DNA from: a virus
IMG/VR virus record: IMGVR_UViG_3300002180_000069
Span: 1 to 20,849 of that record
Direction: 5' to 3' (one strand)
DNA length: 20,849 nucleotides
The notes beneath the pieces were generated by a model that saw nothing but the letters and a program-made list of their open reading frames with translations, was not told where the DNA came from and did no database searches. Positions 1-6,309 of the stretch are shown piece after piece. Both the position numbers and the translations under genes were made by a program. Every line of letters begins with the position of its first letter. Positions within the stretch are counted from its first letter, which is position 1.

Positions 1-39
1 CGAGCAGGGTATGGTATCTTGAGGGCGTGGATTAGCCAT
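1..39 (-). CDS. 5' end of a hypothetical gene running off the left edge
   Basis: An ATG at 39 overlaps the TGA stop of the preceding gene (TGATG) and the frame stays open for 13 codons to the window edge, beginning MANPRPQDTIPCS. Stop-start overlaps of this kind are used repeatedly by the leftward genes here, which is the main support. The upstream Shine-Dalgarno is weak (GAAG about 8 nt before the ATG, inside the previous gene). Too little is visible to guess a product. Confidence 0.35.
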   Translation of the reverse strand, partial: MANPRPQDTIPCS

Positions 40-335
40 CAGGCAATCTTCATGCGATACATATAAGGAGCTGGTATGACATTCTTGGGAGTGTCATCTG
101 TCGAGTGTCCAGGCTTACTGATCCAACGGTAAGCTCGCTTACCTTTGTTACCAGGCTTGTTCTGACTAATGAGAATCAGATTACGTACAGCAAACTCATC
201 TTCAGGATGGCGTCTAACGTGAGCTTGGAGTTTACGTAGTCTGTTCTTGGTGCGACGATCTTGAATCCGGTATGCGAGACGTTGAGCTGTACCGCGTGAA
301 CGCTTGCCGGAACCACCTTGTTTTTTACCTGTCAT
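39..335 (-). CDS. small, very basic hypothetical protein
   Basis: This 98-residue protein is rich in Lys and Arg over its first 45 residues, with a segment near residues 27-45 (RRTKNRLRKLQAHVRRHP) that looks like a basic amphipathic helix. That would suit nucleic-acid binding, although no named domain is recognised. Its ATG overlaps the stop of the HNH gene by four bases (ATGA) and has a GGGAG Shine-Dalgarno 6-7 nt upstream, so it is probably translationally coupled. It is the last complete gene of the leftward primase-helicase transcript. No signal peptide or membrane segment is seen. The reading frame looks genuine because of its coupling and ribosome site; function is unknown. Confidence 0.7.
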   Translation of the reverse strand: MTGKKQGGSGKRSRGTAQRLAYRIQDRRTKNRLRKLQAHVRRHPEDEFAVRNLILISQNKPGNKGKRAYRWISKPGHSTDDTPKNVIPAPYMYRMKIA

Positions 336-874
336 GTCGTTCTCCCATGGTTAGGATGAAAGCCGTGTTCTTTCTCAGCTGCTTTACGCGCAGCTATTGC
401 GTCTTCAAGTTTTATAAAAAGCCCTATATGCTTAGTAATATTATTTACTGTAATACGAGCTCGCCATTTCTTACAAGGCTTGGAATAAGCTATTCCACAT
501 ATCCCAGATATATTATGTTTATGTAGTTTTGCATTCCGTTGATTTTCTGAACGGGTTACACTTCGTAAATTTTTCCATCGATTGTCAGTGCGTTGACCAT
601 TTATATGATCTATTATATTAGGCCAATATCCAACTACCCAAAACCAAATAATACGTGGAACTCGGTATGTATGATTATCTATAGAGACTAATTGATAACC
701 ATTACCATTTACACTTCCAACCACTGTATTTACAAATTTGGTGTTCCACGTATTAAAAGCTTGTAAGTTTTTGAAGTCGCTTCTAGGTCGCTTGTTCCAG
801 CGTAAATTACCAGTCTCAGGATTATATGAGAATAGGCGCTTTACATACTCATGAGCTAATTCTGGTTTGGGCAT
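332..874 (-). CDS. HNH homing-type endonuclease with AP2-like C-terminal domain
   Basis: This 180-residue protein has the phage HNH_3-type core: a His-bearing strand near residues 66-80, the motif DHINGQRTDNRWKNLR at about 89-104 (Asp89, His90, Asn98, Asn102) and a following SENQRN segment. Residues 122-165 (SGICGIAYSK, then KWRARI and HIGLF) match the AP2-like DNA-binding tail that often follows such nucleases. The family makes site-specific breaks and spreads by homing; whether this copy is mobile is inference. GGAG lies about 6 nt before the ATG. It starts 9 nt after the primase-helicase stop and overlaps the next gene by 4 nt. Its base composition is more AT-rich than the primase-helicase, which fits insertion into an existing operon. 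Confidence 0.88.
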   Translation of the reverse strand: MPKPELAHEYVKRLFSYNPETGNLRWNKRPRSDFKNLQAFNTWNTKFVNTVVGSVNGNGYQLVSIDNHTYRVPRIIWFWVVGYWPNIIDHINGQRTDNRWKNLRSVTRSENQRNAKLHKHNISGICGIAYSKPCKKWRARITVNNITKHIGLFIKLEDAIAARKAAEKEHGFHPNHGRTT

Positions 875-883
875 GCTGGCTCC

Positions 884-3295
884 TTATTTCACAATGTGCA
901 TCTTGAATGCCTCGGGGCTGGCAGCTATATAGGCGTTCCATGCCGAAACCGCTTCCTTGCTAATCTGCCAATCTGTTTGAATGCCACGCACGGTGCGCTC
1001 ACCTACTCTAATAGGTTCAATGAACTGCCCACATTCTTTACGTAGGAATGAAGTGAACTTGTTCTTCTTTGGAACCGTTGGTTCCAAGTATAAGAAGAGG
1101 TCGTTAATCTGTTCACGAGTCATCTTCATACTGCCGTCAGGCTTGCTGGACATGATCTGAAGGAGCAGTGCTTCATAACGAGCTAAGCGTTCCAGTTCGA
1201 ATGGGTCATTAATGTGGCGTCTTTCAGCTGGGAGCTCAGTGATGAAGAACTCAGCATCACGGTTCTTAAAGGCTGAGGCTATTTCGCCTATGGAAGTATA
1301 GTGCTGCGTGTGCAACGCAGTCTTGGCTTCATTCCAGATAGCTGTGTGAGCCAGTGTCTCGTCAGCTTTGCGCAGCATCAGGTAGTTAGCGAACTGCTGC
1401 AGTTCTCCAGGCAGAGTCTTCTTGATGTCTCCGCCGTTAGGTAATCGTTTCTCCTGCCGCTCTGCGATATTGAAGCGTCGGTCCTGGTCTTCAATGACCA
1501 GTGACATAATGCGGTTGGATGCAATGATGTAGTTGGCATAGTTCACAACCATGTGTGAACGAATCCACTTATCAGCGAATAGTACACGCTGTTCTGTAAT
1601 CTGATGTTTTAACGTAGCAATGGCGTCATCAACATCACGCTTGGTCATGTTGTCTACGTCGGCCTCATCCACCATGGTTAGGAAAGAATGAGGTGTACCA
1701 GATTGAAACTCTTGTGTGAACTGTTTGAGTTGCCGGTTCGATGTATATTCGTGTCCAAAGATAGGAGTAAGGACATAGTTGAACAGAAGCCCTTTACCTG
1801 TACCAGGTATACCCTGAAGGAGCCACGCTGTTTCTGTGCGTTGTCTGGTCTGTACTATATGTGCTAACCAGTTCAGGAAGTGCTCTATGATCTCTTCATC
1901 GTTATTAAAGACGTGGTGGATGAGTGTATTGATATTCTTTGGGATTGCTGGTGCTTTGCGTTGTTTTAATTTTAATGAGATACGCATGAACTCTGTTGGT
2001 TGGTACTTATTAACAAAACAGTTTTCAGGATCAAATAATATATCGTTCTGTGGTTCAAATTCATAGCGCCACTGTGGAATGAAGTCACCAGCCTCAATAT
2101 CATTCTGCACCCAGAAGTCAGCAATGAGTACACGTTTCTGTGTTGCTGCCAGATCCAGGCGTTGTTCAGTATTACTGTAAGTGCCGTAATAATAGGAATC
2201 AGATTTAGCATCAGAGAAGGCCAGGTAATGTAAATCCTGGTCTTCTTTATATACAGGCTCAACTCCTACACGGGCAAGTTCAGCTAGTTTTTCGTTATAG
2301 TATTCAGGCACCAGTGCACTGGCCAGACAAGGCTCTTCATCTTTGAACGAATAAATTACATCCGGGTTATTGATTGGATGCCAGTATGCCCAAGTTTCTC
2401 CGCCGTTAAGATTAAGACGGATGAAGTCGGGGTTCTCAAGGATCCCGGTTACTACAGCCTCAGCTGGATTGGTGACGACTTCTGTGTTAGCCACTAGTTT
2501 AGTGCGGGGTTTATGGTTGGGCAGACCTAATTCTGCACGTAGCTCAGCAATACGTGCTGTGCGTCTGGCTCGAATGGCAATGATGTTTACCTCCGGGCAC
2601 CATTTATGAAAATCAACAGTGAGTTTGTCGCCTTTACGACAAACATATTTAACAGCAGGACCACGGATGTTGCGCTTTACGCCTTTCTTACAGATGGCTG
2701 GTTGGATGTAGATGAGCTTATCGTTCTGGCATGTGGTTACATCCAGGATGTACCTCAGTCCACGTCCTGTAGCAGTTAGTTGTAGCTGATCATTCAACTC
2801 AGGTATGGTGAGGTTCAATTGTATCAACGCATGTTTAACTAGTGAGGGAGAGACAGGTGTAGTAAAGAGTATATAAATATGAGTACGTAAACCTGGTTGA
2901 TCAGTGACACCGGCACTGGCGCTGCGTTGAACGATATAGGCATAGCCGGACAAGCCAAGGCGTGCAAGGAGTACATCAATGTCATCAGTGGACATGTCTC
3001 CATCTATATCAAGAAGGAGCCAGAAGGTAAGAGCATTGGGATCATGTGATCCACGCCGTGATTCATTATTGAGAGGATGAATGACGTTGCCTTTAAGTAG
3101 GCAGAAGTTTCGCTTTTGTTTCAAGACACCAGTTAACAGGTCGTAGATGTCTTTGAGTGAGAGTACATCGTATTGGTGTGATGTGAACTTACTGATGTGG
3201 GGGTATGGTTGTTTTTGTAATATGCCCTCTTCATCATAGAAATATGTTTTCGTGAGGGGAGTACGGGCATTAGCTTCAAGCATAGTAATCTTCAT
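884..3295 (-). CDS. replicative primase-polymerase / SF3 (D5/P4-like) helicase
   Basis: This 803-residue two-part replication protein carries an archaeo-eukaryotic-type primase in its N-terminal third: hydrophobic strand plus DxD in FWLLLDIDGD (Asp96, Asp98) and a later TH motif (His139), arranged as in PrimPol-like enzymes. Residues about 450-620 form a superfamily 3 helicase/ATPase: Walker A GIPGTGKG (495-502), Walker B FLTMVDEAD (Asp543, Glu544), sensor NYIIASN (588-594, Asn594) and the arginine pair DRRF (605-608). Proteins of this design synthesise primers and unwind DNA at the origin in P4-like and many phage systems. A weak AAGGA lies about 9 nt before the ATG, and a sigma70-like promoter lies just upstream. 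The primase assignment is less certain than the helicase. Confidence 0.9.
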   Translation of the reverse strand: MKITMLEANARTPLTKTYFYDEEGILQKQPYPHISKFTSHQYDVLSLKDIYDLLTGVLKQKRNFCLLKGNVIHPLNNESRRGSHDPNALTFWLLLDIDGDMSTDDIDVLLARLGLSGYAYIVQRSASAGVTDQPGLRTHIYILFTTPVSPSLVKHALIQLNLTIPELNDQLQLTATGRGLRYILDVTTCQNDKLIYIQPAICKKGVKRNIRGPAVKYVCRKGDKLTVDFHKWCPEVNIIAIRARRTARIAELRAELGLPNHKPRTKLVANTEVVTNPAEAVVTGILENPDFIRLNLNGGETWAYWHPINNPDVIYSFKDEEPCLASALVPEYYNEKLAELARVGVEPVYKEDQDLHYLAFSDAKSDSYYYGTYSNTEQRLDLAATQKRVLIADFWVQNDIEAGDFIPQWRYEFEPQNDILFDPENCFVNKYQPTEFMRISLKLKQRKAPAIPKNINTLIHHVFNNDEEIIEHFLNWLAHIVQTRQRTETAWLLQGIPGTGKGLLFNYVLTPIFGHEYTSNRQLKQFTQEFQSGTPHSFLTMVDEADVDNMTKRDVDDAIATLKHQITEQRVLFADKWIRSHMVVNYANYIIASNRIMSLVIEDQDRRFNIAERQEKRLPNGGDIKKTLPGELQQFANYLMLRKADETLAHTAIWNEAKTALHTQHYTSIGEIASAFKNRDAEFFITELPAERRHINDPFELERLARYEALLLQIMSSKPDGSMKMTREQINDLFLYLEPTVPKKNKFTSFLRKECGQFIEPIRVGERTVRGIQTDWQISKEAVSAWNAYIAASPEAFKMHIVK

Positions 3296-3324
3296 GTTGT
3301 GTATCCTTAGCAGCGCGGAGGAAG

Positions 3325-3354
3325 AGTATAGCCCGTGGTCGGTAGAAGGGTCAA
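3325..3354 (-). promoter_or_regulatory. sigma70-like promoter for the primase-helicase gene
   Basis: Read on the - strand, TTGACC (3354-3349) is followed after 18 bases by TATACT (3330-3325). This is a good match to -35 and -10 boxes and places the start of transcription near 3318, about 23 nt before the primase-helicase ATG. It implies that host RNA polymerase reads this operon. Two direct repeats lie immediately upstream of the -35 box. Confidence 0.7.
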
Positions 3355-3371
3355 ATTAAGCATTTATTTCC

Positions 3372-3410
3372 TAGGAATTAAAGGCATAACTATAGGAATT
3401 AAAAGCCTAA
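3372..3410. repeat. two 18-bp direct repeats, 21 bp apart, upstream of the primase promoter
   Basis: TAGGAATTAAAGGCATAA (3372-3389) and TAGGAATTAAAAGCCTAA (3393-3410) match at 16 of 18 positions. The 21-bp period is two helical turns, so a bound protein would contact the same DNA face twice. Their position, about 55-90 bp upstream of the inferred start site, suits an activator or repressor site, or two iterons. No binding protein is identifiable. Confidence 0.55.
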
Positions 3411-3431
3411 TTGCGTTCTGTGTTGGTTCTC

Positions 3432-3665
3432 TGTTACAAACAGCTAATAAACGTCGAGGATTTGTAAGGCGTAACAAGAACGTAACAGATGAGACAGACG
3501 GAAAGCGCCTTAAAATCAAAGAGTTAATTATAGCTTGTTATGTTTGTTACATTGTTACGATAAATATAATAGTTTAGATAGGAAAAAAGTAAGTAGTAAA
3601 AAGAAAAAGTGAAAATACTGTATAAGAAGTAGGAAATCGCTGATCGTAATCGTAATTCGTAACGT
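3432..3665. repeat. GTAAC/GTTAC box cluster in AT-rich DNA: possible replication origin or operator array
   Basis: The gene-free stretch 3296-3670 contains repeated boxes: TGTTAC (3432-3437), CGTAACA (3470-3476 and 3481-3487), TGTTAT (3536-3541), TGTTAC (3545-3550), TGTTACG (3553-3559) and a CGTAA series near 3648-3665. The first pair and the later trio are in opposite orientations and flank an AT-rich core. Repeated short boxes plus AT-rich DNA next to a primase-helicase gene is the layout of iteron-type origins such as that of P4, but operators for a regulator would look similar. No convincing gene was found in this stretch on either strand. Confidence 0.4.
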
Positions 3666-3670
3666 AGGGT

Positions 3671-4015
3671 CTATTTGACGATTTGCTGCAAGCATTCCCT
3701 TGTTGCTTTGAACTCAAAGGTTTTGTAGTTATTAAGCTGGTGCGCGTCGGCGCAGTGTTGGAAATATGAAGCTGCATCTTTTTCAGGAACGCTGTCTAGT
3801 ATATCAGAGATTATATCGAGTTCTGTTTTTAGTGCTGTTGTACATGTGTCCCACCCCACGGTTTCTCTTTTGCACTGTTGTTTGAAGTCTGTGTGGAACT
3901 CTAAGTAGGGGGCTCGGTCTGGGTTTGGCTGTATAATGAAGACAGCACTGAGTATTATCAAGGCTGTAACTAGTCCAATAACGTCTAATTTGGTTGTTCC
4001 ATGTATGTTCTTCAT
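3671..4015 (-). CDS. hypothetical protein with an N-terminal membrane anchor
   Basis: This 114-residue protein begins with a short basic stretch and then one hydrophobic helix at about residues 12-28 (VIGLVTALIILSAVFII), followed by a soluble domain of about 85 residues. The soluble part has four cysteines (in KQQCKRETVGWDTC, HCADA and RECLQQ) that could form two disulfides if it faces the periplasm. This gives a signal-anchor layout with the C-terminus outside, which is inference. AAGGA lies about 8 nt before the ATG. It is the first gene after a terminator-like hairpin (4071-4102) and stops 376 bp before the primase-helicase start. A superinfection-exclusion or envelope role is possible, but no family is recognised. 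Confidence 0.7.
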   Translation of the reverse strand: MKNIHGTTKLDVIGLVTALIILSAVFIIQPNPDRAPYLEFHTDFKQQCKRETVGWDTCTTALKTELDIISDILDSVPEKDAASYFQHCADAHQLNNYKTFEFKATRECLQQIVK

Positions 4016-4070
4016 GATATTATCCTTTATGTTGGGTGTCCGTAGATTCGGTAGCGCGGGTAAACGGAAT

Positions 4071-4102
4071 AAAGGGCTAGACTCTCACGAGTCTGGCCCT
4101 TT
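4071..4102 (-). terminator. terminator-like hairpin after the 265-residue protein gene
   Basis: AAAGGGC-TAGACTC pairs with GAGTCTG-GCCCTTT around a 4-base loop (4085-4088). On the - strand the loop is GTGA, a GNRA tetraloop, with one C-A mismatch in a 14-bp stem, and the exit reads CCCTTTATT. It lies 16 nt beyond the stop at 4119. The U-tract is short, so termination may be partial. On the + strand the same stem is fully paired with one G-U. Confidence 0.6.
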
Positions 4103-4118
4103 ACTTTAGGAAGTGCTT

Positions 4119-4916
4119 TTAATGCACTTCAGGCTGAGTGCCGTGTTCTGAGTCATAAGTATCTATGACATCACGTCCGGCGTTGTACACAGCATCTTCA
4201 TACTGTGAGCAGAGTTCATCTGCTTGGTTCATGGTATCGATCAGCAGCTTGCGTTCTGCGGCGATATTCAACCGAGTGCGTTTGCGACGTGTGCGTACTG
4301 CACGTAGGAGCCTTGTGGACTCATACTGTTCACACTTGTCACCAATCTTGGTAAGAATGGTGATCATGTCACGGTCACTGATCTCAAACCCGCCAATCGG
4401 ATGATCCAGTATTTGCTGCAGTTCAAGTACCAGTTGTTCGCGGCTTTTATCAATCGCACCGCGTTGCAGTTCCATCCGTTCTGCTCTTTCTTTGGCATCG
4501 ATCTTCAGCAACTTCATGGCTGTATTTTCATCGATGTCTTGAGTTTCTACCAACTCTGCAACCAGAGCGTCTTCCATCAGTTGGTTAGTACCGCTACCAA
4601 TTGTATTGTTGGTGGAAGTGAAGAATTCAATGAGTTGTTCTGCATTTGGTAGTAAGTCTGGGTTGGACTCTGGTGCACAGTACGAGATGATGTCGCTGAT
4701 CTCGTTAACGCGCTTTTCAATAGACATCGGATGCCAGAAGTTTTCAGGTTCGTCGGACAGTTTTACGTCCATACTCTCAGGGTCTAGTAGTGCTGTTTTG
4801 AAGAAGCAGAAGCGTGCTGCATAGCTCCAGAGTAGCGAGACGAAGATGTTACTTTTGACATTTGCTACATGATCGACGGAAGTAAGGATTGTTTCGAGTT
4901 TCGCTATGTTTGACAT
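4119..4916 (-). CDS. hypothetical helical protein, 265 residues
   Basis: The start is set at ATG 4916 (MSNIAKLETILTS), which has GGAG 10 nt upstream; the frame stays open for 48 more codons upstream, but that stretch lacks a ribosome site and contains intergenic signals. The protein looks all-helical: a hydrophobic segment near residues 22-43, an acidic middle, a basic run at about 205-215 (RAVRTRRKRTR) and a charged C-terminal helix. The basic run could contact nucleic acid. No catalytic motif or named family is recognised. It lies in its own unit between a terminator upstream (5131-5162) and one downstream (4071-4102), with a recurring hairpin element about 150 bp ahead of its ATG. Confidence 0.75.
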   Translation of the reverse strand: MSNIAKLETILTSVDHVANVKSNIFVSLLWSYAARFCFFKTALLDPESMDVKLSDEPENFWHPMSIEKRVNEISDIISYCAPESNPDLLPNAEQLIEFFTSTNNTIGSGTNQLMEDALVAELVETQDIDENTAMKLLKIDAKERAERMELQRGAIDKSREQLVLELQQILDHPIGGFEISDRDMITILTKIGDKCEQYESTRLLRAVRTRRKRTRLNIAAERKLLIDTMNQADELCSQYEDAVYNAGRDVIDTYDSEHGTQPEVH

Positions 4917-5064
4917 AATGTTATATCTCCAATGGGATATACGGTGGACACTGAATGTATCCAATTTGGGGGGTTTTCTATCCATTTTGAGTACTAAATG
5001 CGTTAGAATGGGTGTGATTCCCCCCGCTGTCGCGCTTTTATAATCTCGTACAGAAATCAAAAAC

Positions 5065-5104
5065 GCATAAATCTATTTACTTAAAAACTTCGTCAGAAGT
5101 TTTT
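5065..5104 (-). promoter_or_regulatory. recurring hairpin plus GTAAATA element, copy C
   Basis: Reading leftward, a perfect 9-bp hairpin AAAAACTTC-TGAC-GAAGTTTTT (5104-5083) is followed by AA and GTAAATAGATTTATGC (5080-5065). From loop to GTAAATA is exactly 11 nt, as in the two other copies. The hairpin is U-rich enough to act also as a bidirectional terminator. It lies upstream of the 265-residue protein gene. Confidence 0.6.
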
Positions 5105-5130
5105 TATTCCTTTAGCTTGTTTATAAAAAG

Positions 5131-5162
5131 AAAGGGCTCGGGACTTTCGTCCGTCGCCCTTT
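5131..5162 (-). terminator. rho-independent terminator with GNRA loop and tandem G-A internal loop
   Basis: On the - strand the order is AAAGGGC, GAC, GGAC, loop GAAA, GTCC, CGA, GCCCTTT, then CTTTTTAT. The outer stem is 7 bp and the inner stem 4 bp; they are separated by a 3x3 internal loop (GAC opposite CGA) that can form two sheared G-A pairs. The U-rich exit supports termination of the leftward small-gene transcript. Its outer stem is identical in sequence to that of the 4071-4102 hairpin. Confidence 0.75.
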
Positions 5163-5316
5163 AACGCTACACAGGAGAGTGTATTCAACTTAATTCGTAA
5201 GACTGCCACTAATCAGGCGAGTGCCACCCCGCAGCATTCCCAGCTCTGCGTTTCTTCGATACTTGTTCTGAGTGCACAGTGGCTAAGCACCCCGTCGCCT
5301 TGCGGCTCGGGGGTGC
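5131..5316 (-). ncRNA. candidate structured RNA or structured 3' UTR
   Basis: This 186-nt gene-free stretch lies downstream of the last small membrane gene. It opens, on the - strand, with GCACCCC-CGA-GCC-loop GCAA-GGC-GAC-GGGGTGC (5316-5287) and closes with the terminator hairpin at 5162-5131. Both hairpins have a GNRA loop and the same CGA/GAC internal loop, though the stem sequences differ. Between them, AGTGGC (5278-5283) can pair with GCCACT (5205-5210), enclosing a CGCAG/CTGCG stem (5230-5250). The region is GC-richer than its surroundings. It may be a stable phage RNA or simply a protective 3' UTR; no known RNA family was recognised. Confidence 0.4.
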
Positions 5317-5323
5317 AGAGATA

Positions 5324-5593
5324 TTAGATCACCTTCTTTTGTTTTTTGTTGTACCGCCACTTTGTCAAGAGCAGTAGGAGTGAGAAGAACAGGCCAGTCC
5401 AGGTAGTCATGGCGGTGACCAAGTTGGTAGGAACTTTAACGATCAGCGCAATGCATAGAGCAACAACTGTAGCGTCAATGTAAGCTTTGTACTTTACCAG
5501 TGTCACAATGGGTACAAGTTGTGCAATTACATAATACAGTCCAAGCGCTAAACCGAAACCGAGTCCCAAGCTGCTGTTAAAGAACTCAGTCAT
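5324..5593 (-). CDS. small three-helix membrane protein, holin-like
   Basis: The start is ATG 5593 (MTEFFNSSLGLG), with a strong GGAGG 8 nt upstream; longer in-frame starts lie inside the previous gene. The 89-residue product has about three hydrophobic segments (residues 8-30, 35-56 and 62-76) and a very basic C-terminus (KWRYNKKQKKVI). Size, three helices and a charged tail match class I holins, which form the membrane lesion that releases an endolysin. However, no endolysin is in this window, and the gene lies in an early-looking leftward cluster, so holin is only a suggestion. It overlaps the preceding 52-residue membrane gene by 8 nt and is probably co-translated with it. Confidence 0.7.
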   Translation of the reverse strand: MTEFFNSSLGLGFGLALGLYYVIAQLVPIVTLVKYKAYIDATVVALCIALIVKVPTNLVTAMTTWTGLFFSLLLLLTKWRYNKKQKKVI

Positions 5594-5744
5594 CTTTTTT
5601 ATCCTCCATGGTTGAGTAAGCCCAGAGGCCACCGGCAACGATTGCTGCGATACCTGCGGCGTAGACAATGACATTGAATGATGCAGATACGATGGGAGCT
5701 GCTACTGCACCGGCGAGGATGTACATCCAAGGCTTCTGTTTCAT
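5586..5744 (-). CDS. 52-residue membrane protein
   Basis: The start is ATG 5744 (MKQKPWMYILAG), whose A-T-G-A overlaps the stop of the 25-residue peptide gene; GGGAG lies about 10 nt upstream. The product has two adjacent small-residue-rich hydrophobic stretches, about residues 6-22 and 24-43, and a charged tail EDKKDD. This could be one long helix or a helical hairpin with both ends in the cytoplasm. The Gly/Ala pattern favours close helix packing, as in small oligomeric phage membrane proteins. A longer frame with a GTG start at 5825 exists but would read the preceding two genes out of frame, so it was rejected. No family is recognised. Confidence 0.65.
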   Translation of the reverse strand: MKQKPWMYILAGAVAAPIVSASFNVIVYAAGIAAIVAGGLWAYSTMEDKKDD

Positions 5745-5818
5745 AAGAGGGTTACTCCCATAATGAATCCAACACCATAAGCGAGAGCTGTTACCAATGT
5801 TAGAGTAAGCTTTTTCAT
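5741..5818 (-). CDS. 25-residue single-helix membrane peptide
   Basis: This gene is short enough to escape normal ORF calling. ATG 5818 overlaps the previous stop as TAATG, and its TGA overlaps the next ATG as ATGA. An AGGTGG Shine-Dalgarno lies about 6 nt upstream. The peptide starts MKKLTLTLVTALAYG and ends GVTLL: two lysines followed by about 21 uninterrupted hydrophobic residues, so a single transmembrane helix with the N-terminus inside is predicted. Coupling on both sides and the ribosome site argue for real translation. It could be an antiholin-like modulator, a membrane toxin-like peptide, or a subunit of a complex with its membrane neighbours; nothing in the sequence decides. Confidence 0.6.
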   Translation of the reverse strand: MKKLTLTLVTALAYGVGFIMGVTLL

Positions 5819-5997
5819 TATCCACCTCGTACTTTGTCAGCTGCTGCCTGGAGCTTGTCAGAAACGCTTTTGCGCATCTTGGAGCGTAGTGATGGGGCTT
5901 TTTCTTTCATAGTGGCCTGGGCCTTTTGGATGGTCTTGGCGATCTTAGGTGTATGCTCTAGGCTGATGCTGATTGGGTTGCGTAGAGTGATGTGCAT
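5818..5997 (-). CDS. 59-residue basic helical protein
   Basis: The start is ATG 5997 (MHITLRNPIS), with CAGGAGA 7-8 nt upstream; a longer in-frame start has no ribosome site. The product is basic and helical from about residue 15 onward, with a Lys/Ser/Ala-rich pattern (KIAKTIQKAQATMKEK and SLRSKMRKSVSDKL) that forms an amphipathic helix and ends in KVRGG. It has no hydrophobic segment. It is the first gene of a four-gene coupled cluster that continues with three membrane proteins (TAATG junction at 5818-5820). A nucleic-acid-binding or membrane-surface role is conceivable. No family is recognised. Confidence 0.65.
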   Translation of the reverse strand: MHITLRNPISISLEHTPKIAKTIQKAQATMKEKAPSLRSKMRKSVSDKLQAAADKVRGG

Positions 5998-6030
5998 GGT
6001 GTATCTCCTGTGTTGTTTATAGTAATGAAG

Positions 6031-6072
6031 CACACATGTATTTACCCCTGGCCTACGTCAGTAGGACAGAGG
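6031..6072 (-). promoter_or_regulatory. recurring hairpin plus GTAAATA element, copy B
   Basis: Reading leftward, CCTCTG-T-CCTAC, loop TGAC (6060-6057), GTAGG-C-CAGGGG is followed by TAAATACATGTGTG; the G of GTAAATA is the last stem base (6045). From loop to GTAAATA is exactly 11 nt. The one odd pair in the outer stem is a G-U on the - strand but an A-C on the + strand, which favours the - strand as the working strand. It lies 34 nt ahead of the 59-residue protein start, in the gap between two small genes. Confidence 0.6.
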
Positions 6073-6079
6073 TAGTTAG

Positions 6080-6292
6080 TCATGTGAACATCCACTCAGC
6101 AGCTGATTCAGCAGTAGGCTCATCTATGGTGGGTGTGATCTCTACTGATTCAAATCCGCCTATGTATGGTACGAGTGCCATATGTTTGAGGGCTGTGGCT
6201 TCATCATAGTTAGACAGTACTACTCGGTGTTGCCTGTTGTGGTGTGAGTGTATGGCGACTGCATAGTTTGGTGGTGTTAGGGTAATGCTCAT
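6080..6292 (-). CDS. 70-residue hypothetical protein
   Basis: The ATG has CAGGAGA about 7 nt upstream in a leader (ACAACACAGGAGAACATC) nearly identical to that of the 59-residue gene, which supports this start. The product is mildly acidic, with a central segment HHNRQHRVVLSNYDEATALKHM and a C-terminal acidic tail. The N-terminus could form beta strands (SITLTPPNYAVAIHSH). It has no membrane segment, cysteine motif or recognised domain. It lies 17 nt after the 69-residue gene, almost certainly on the same transcript, and is followed by hairpin element B. Confidence 0.65.
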   Translation of the reverse strand: MSITLTPPNYAVAIHSHHNRQHRVVLSNYDEATALKHMALVPYIGGFESVEITPTIDEPTAESAAEWMFT

Positions 6293-6309
6293 GATGTTCT
6301 CCTGTGTTG

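Noticed and set aside
3335-3577. A + strand frame of 80 codons in the repeat-rich region
   Set aside because: It opposes the local transcription, covers the promoter and repeats, has no Shine-Dalgarno and has a composition of AT-rich noncoding DNA.
5171-5190. A CACAGGAGA ribosome-site-like sequence on the + strand
   Set aside because: The frame that follows stops after four codons and no other start is suitably spaced.
5190-5285. Short - strand frame ending near 5190 (text like RRNAELGMLRGGTRL)
   Set aside because: It looks protein-like but has no ATG, GTG or TTG with a ribosome site before the core; the internal ATG gives only 15 residues. The RNA-structure reading fits better, though a non-standard start cannot be excluded.
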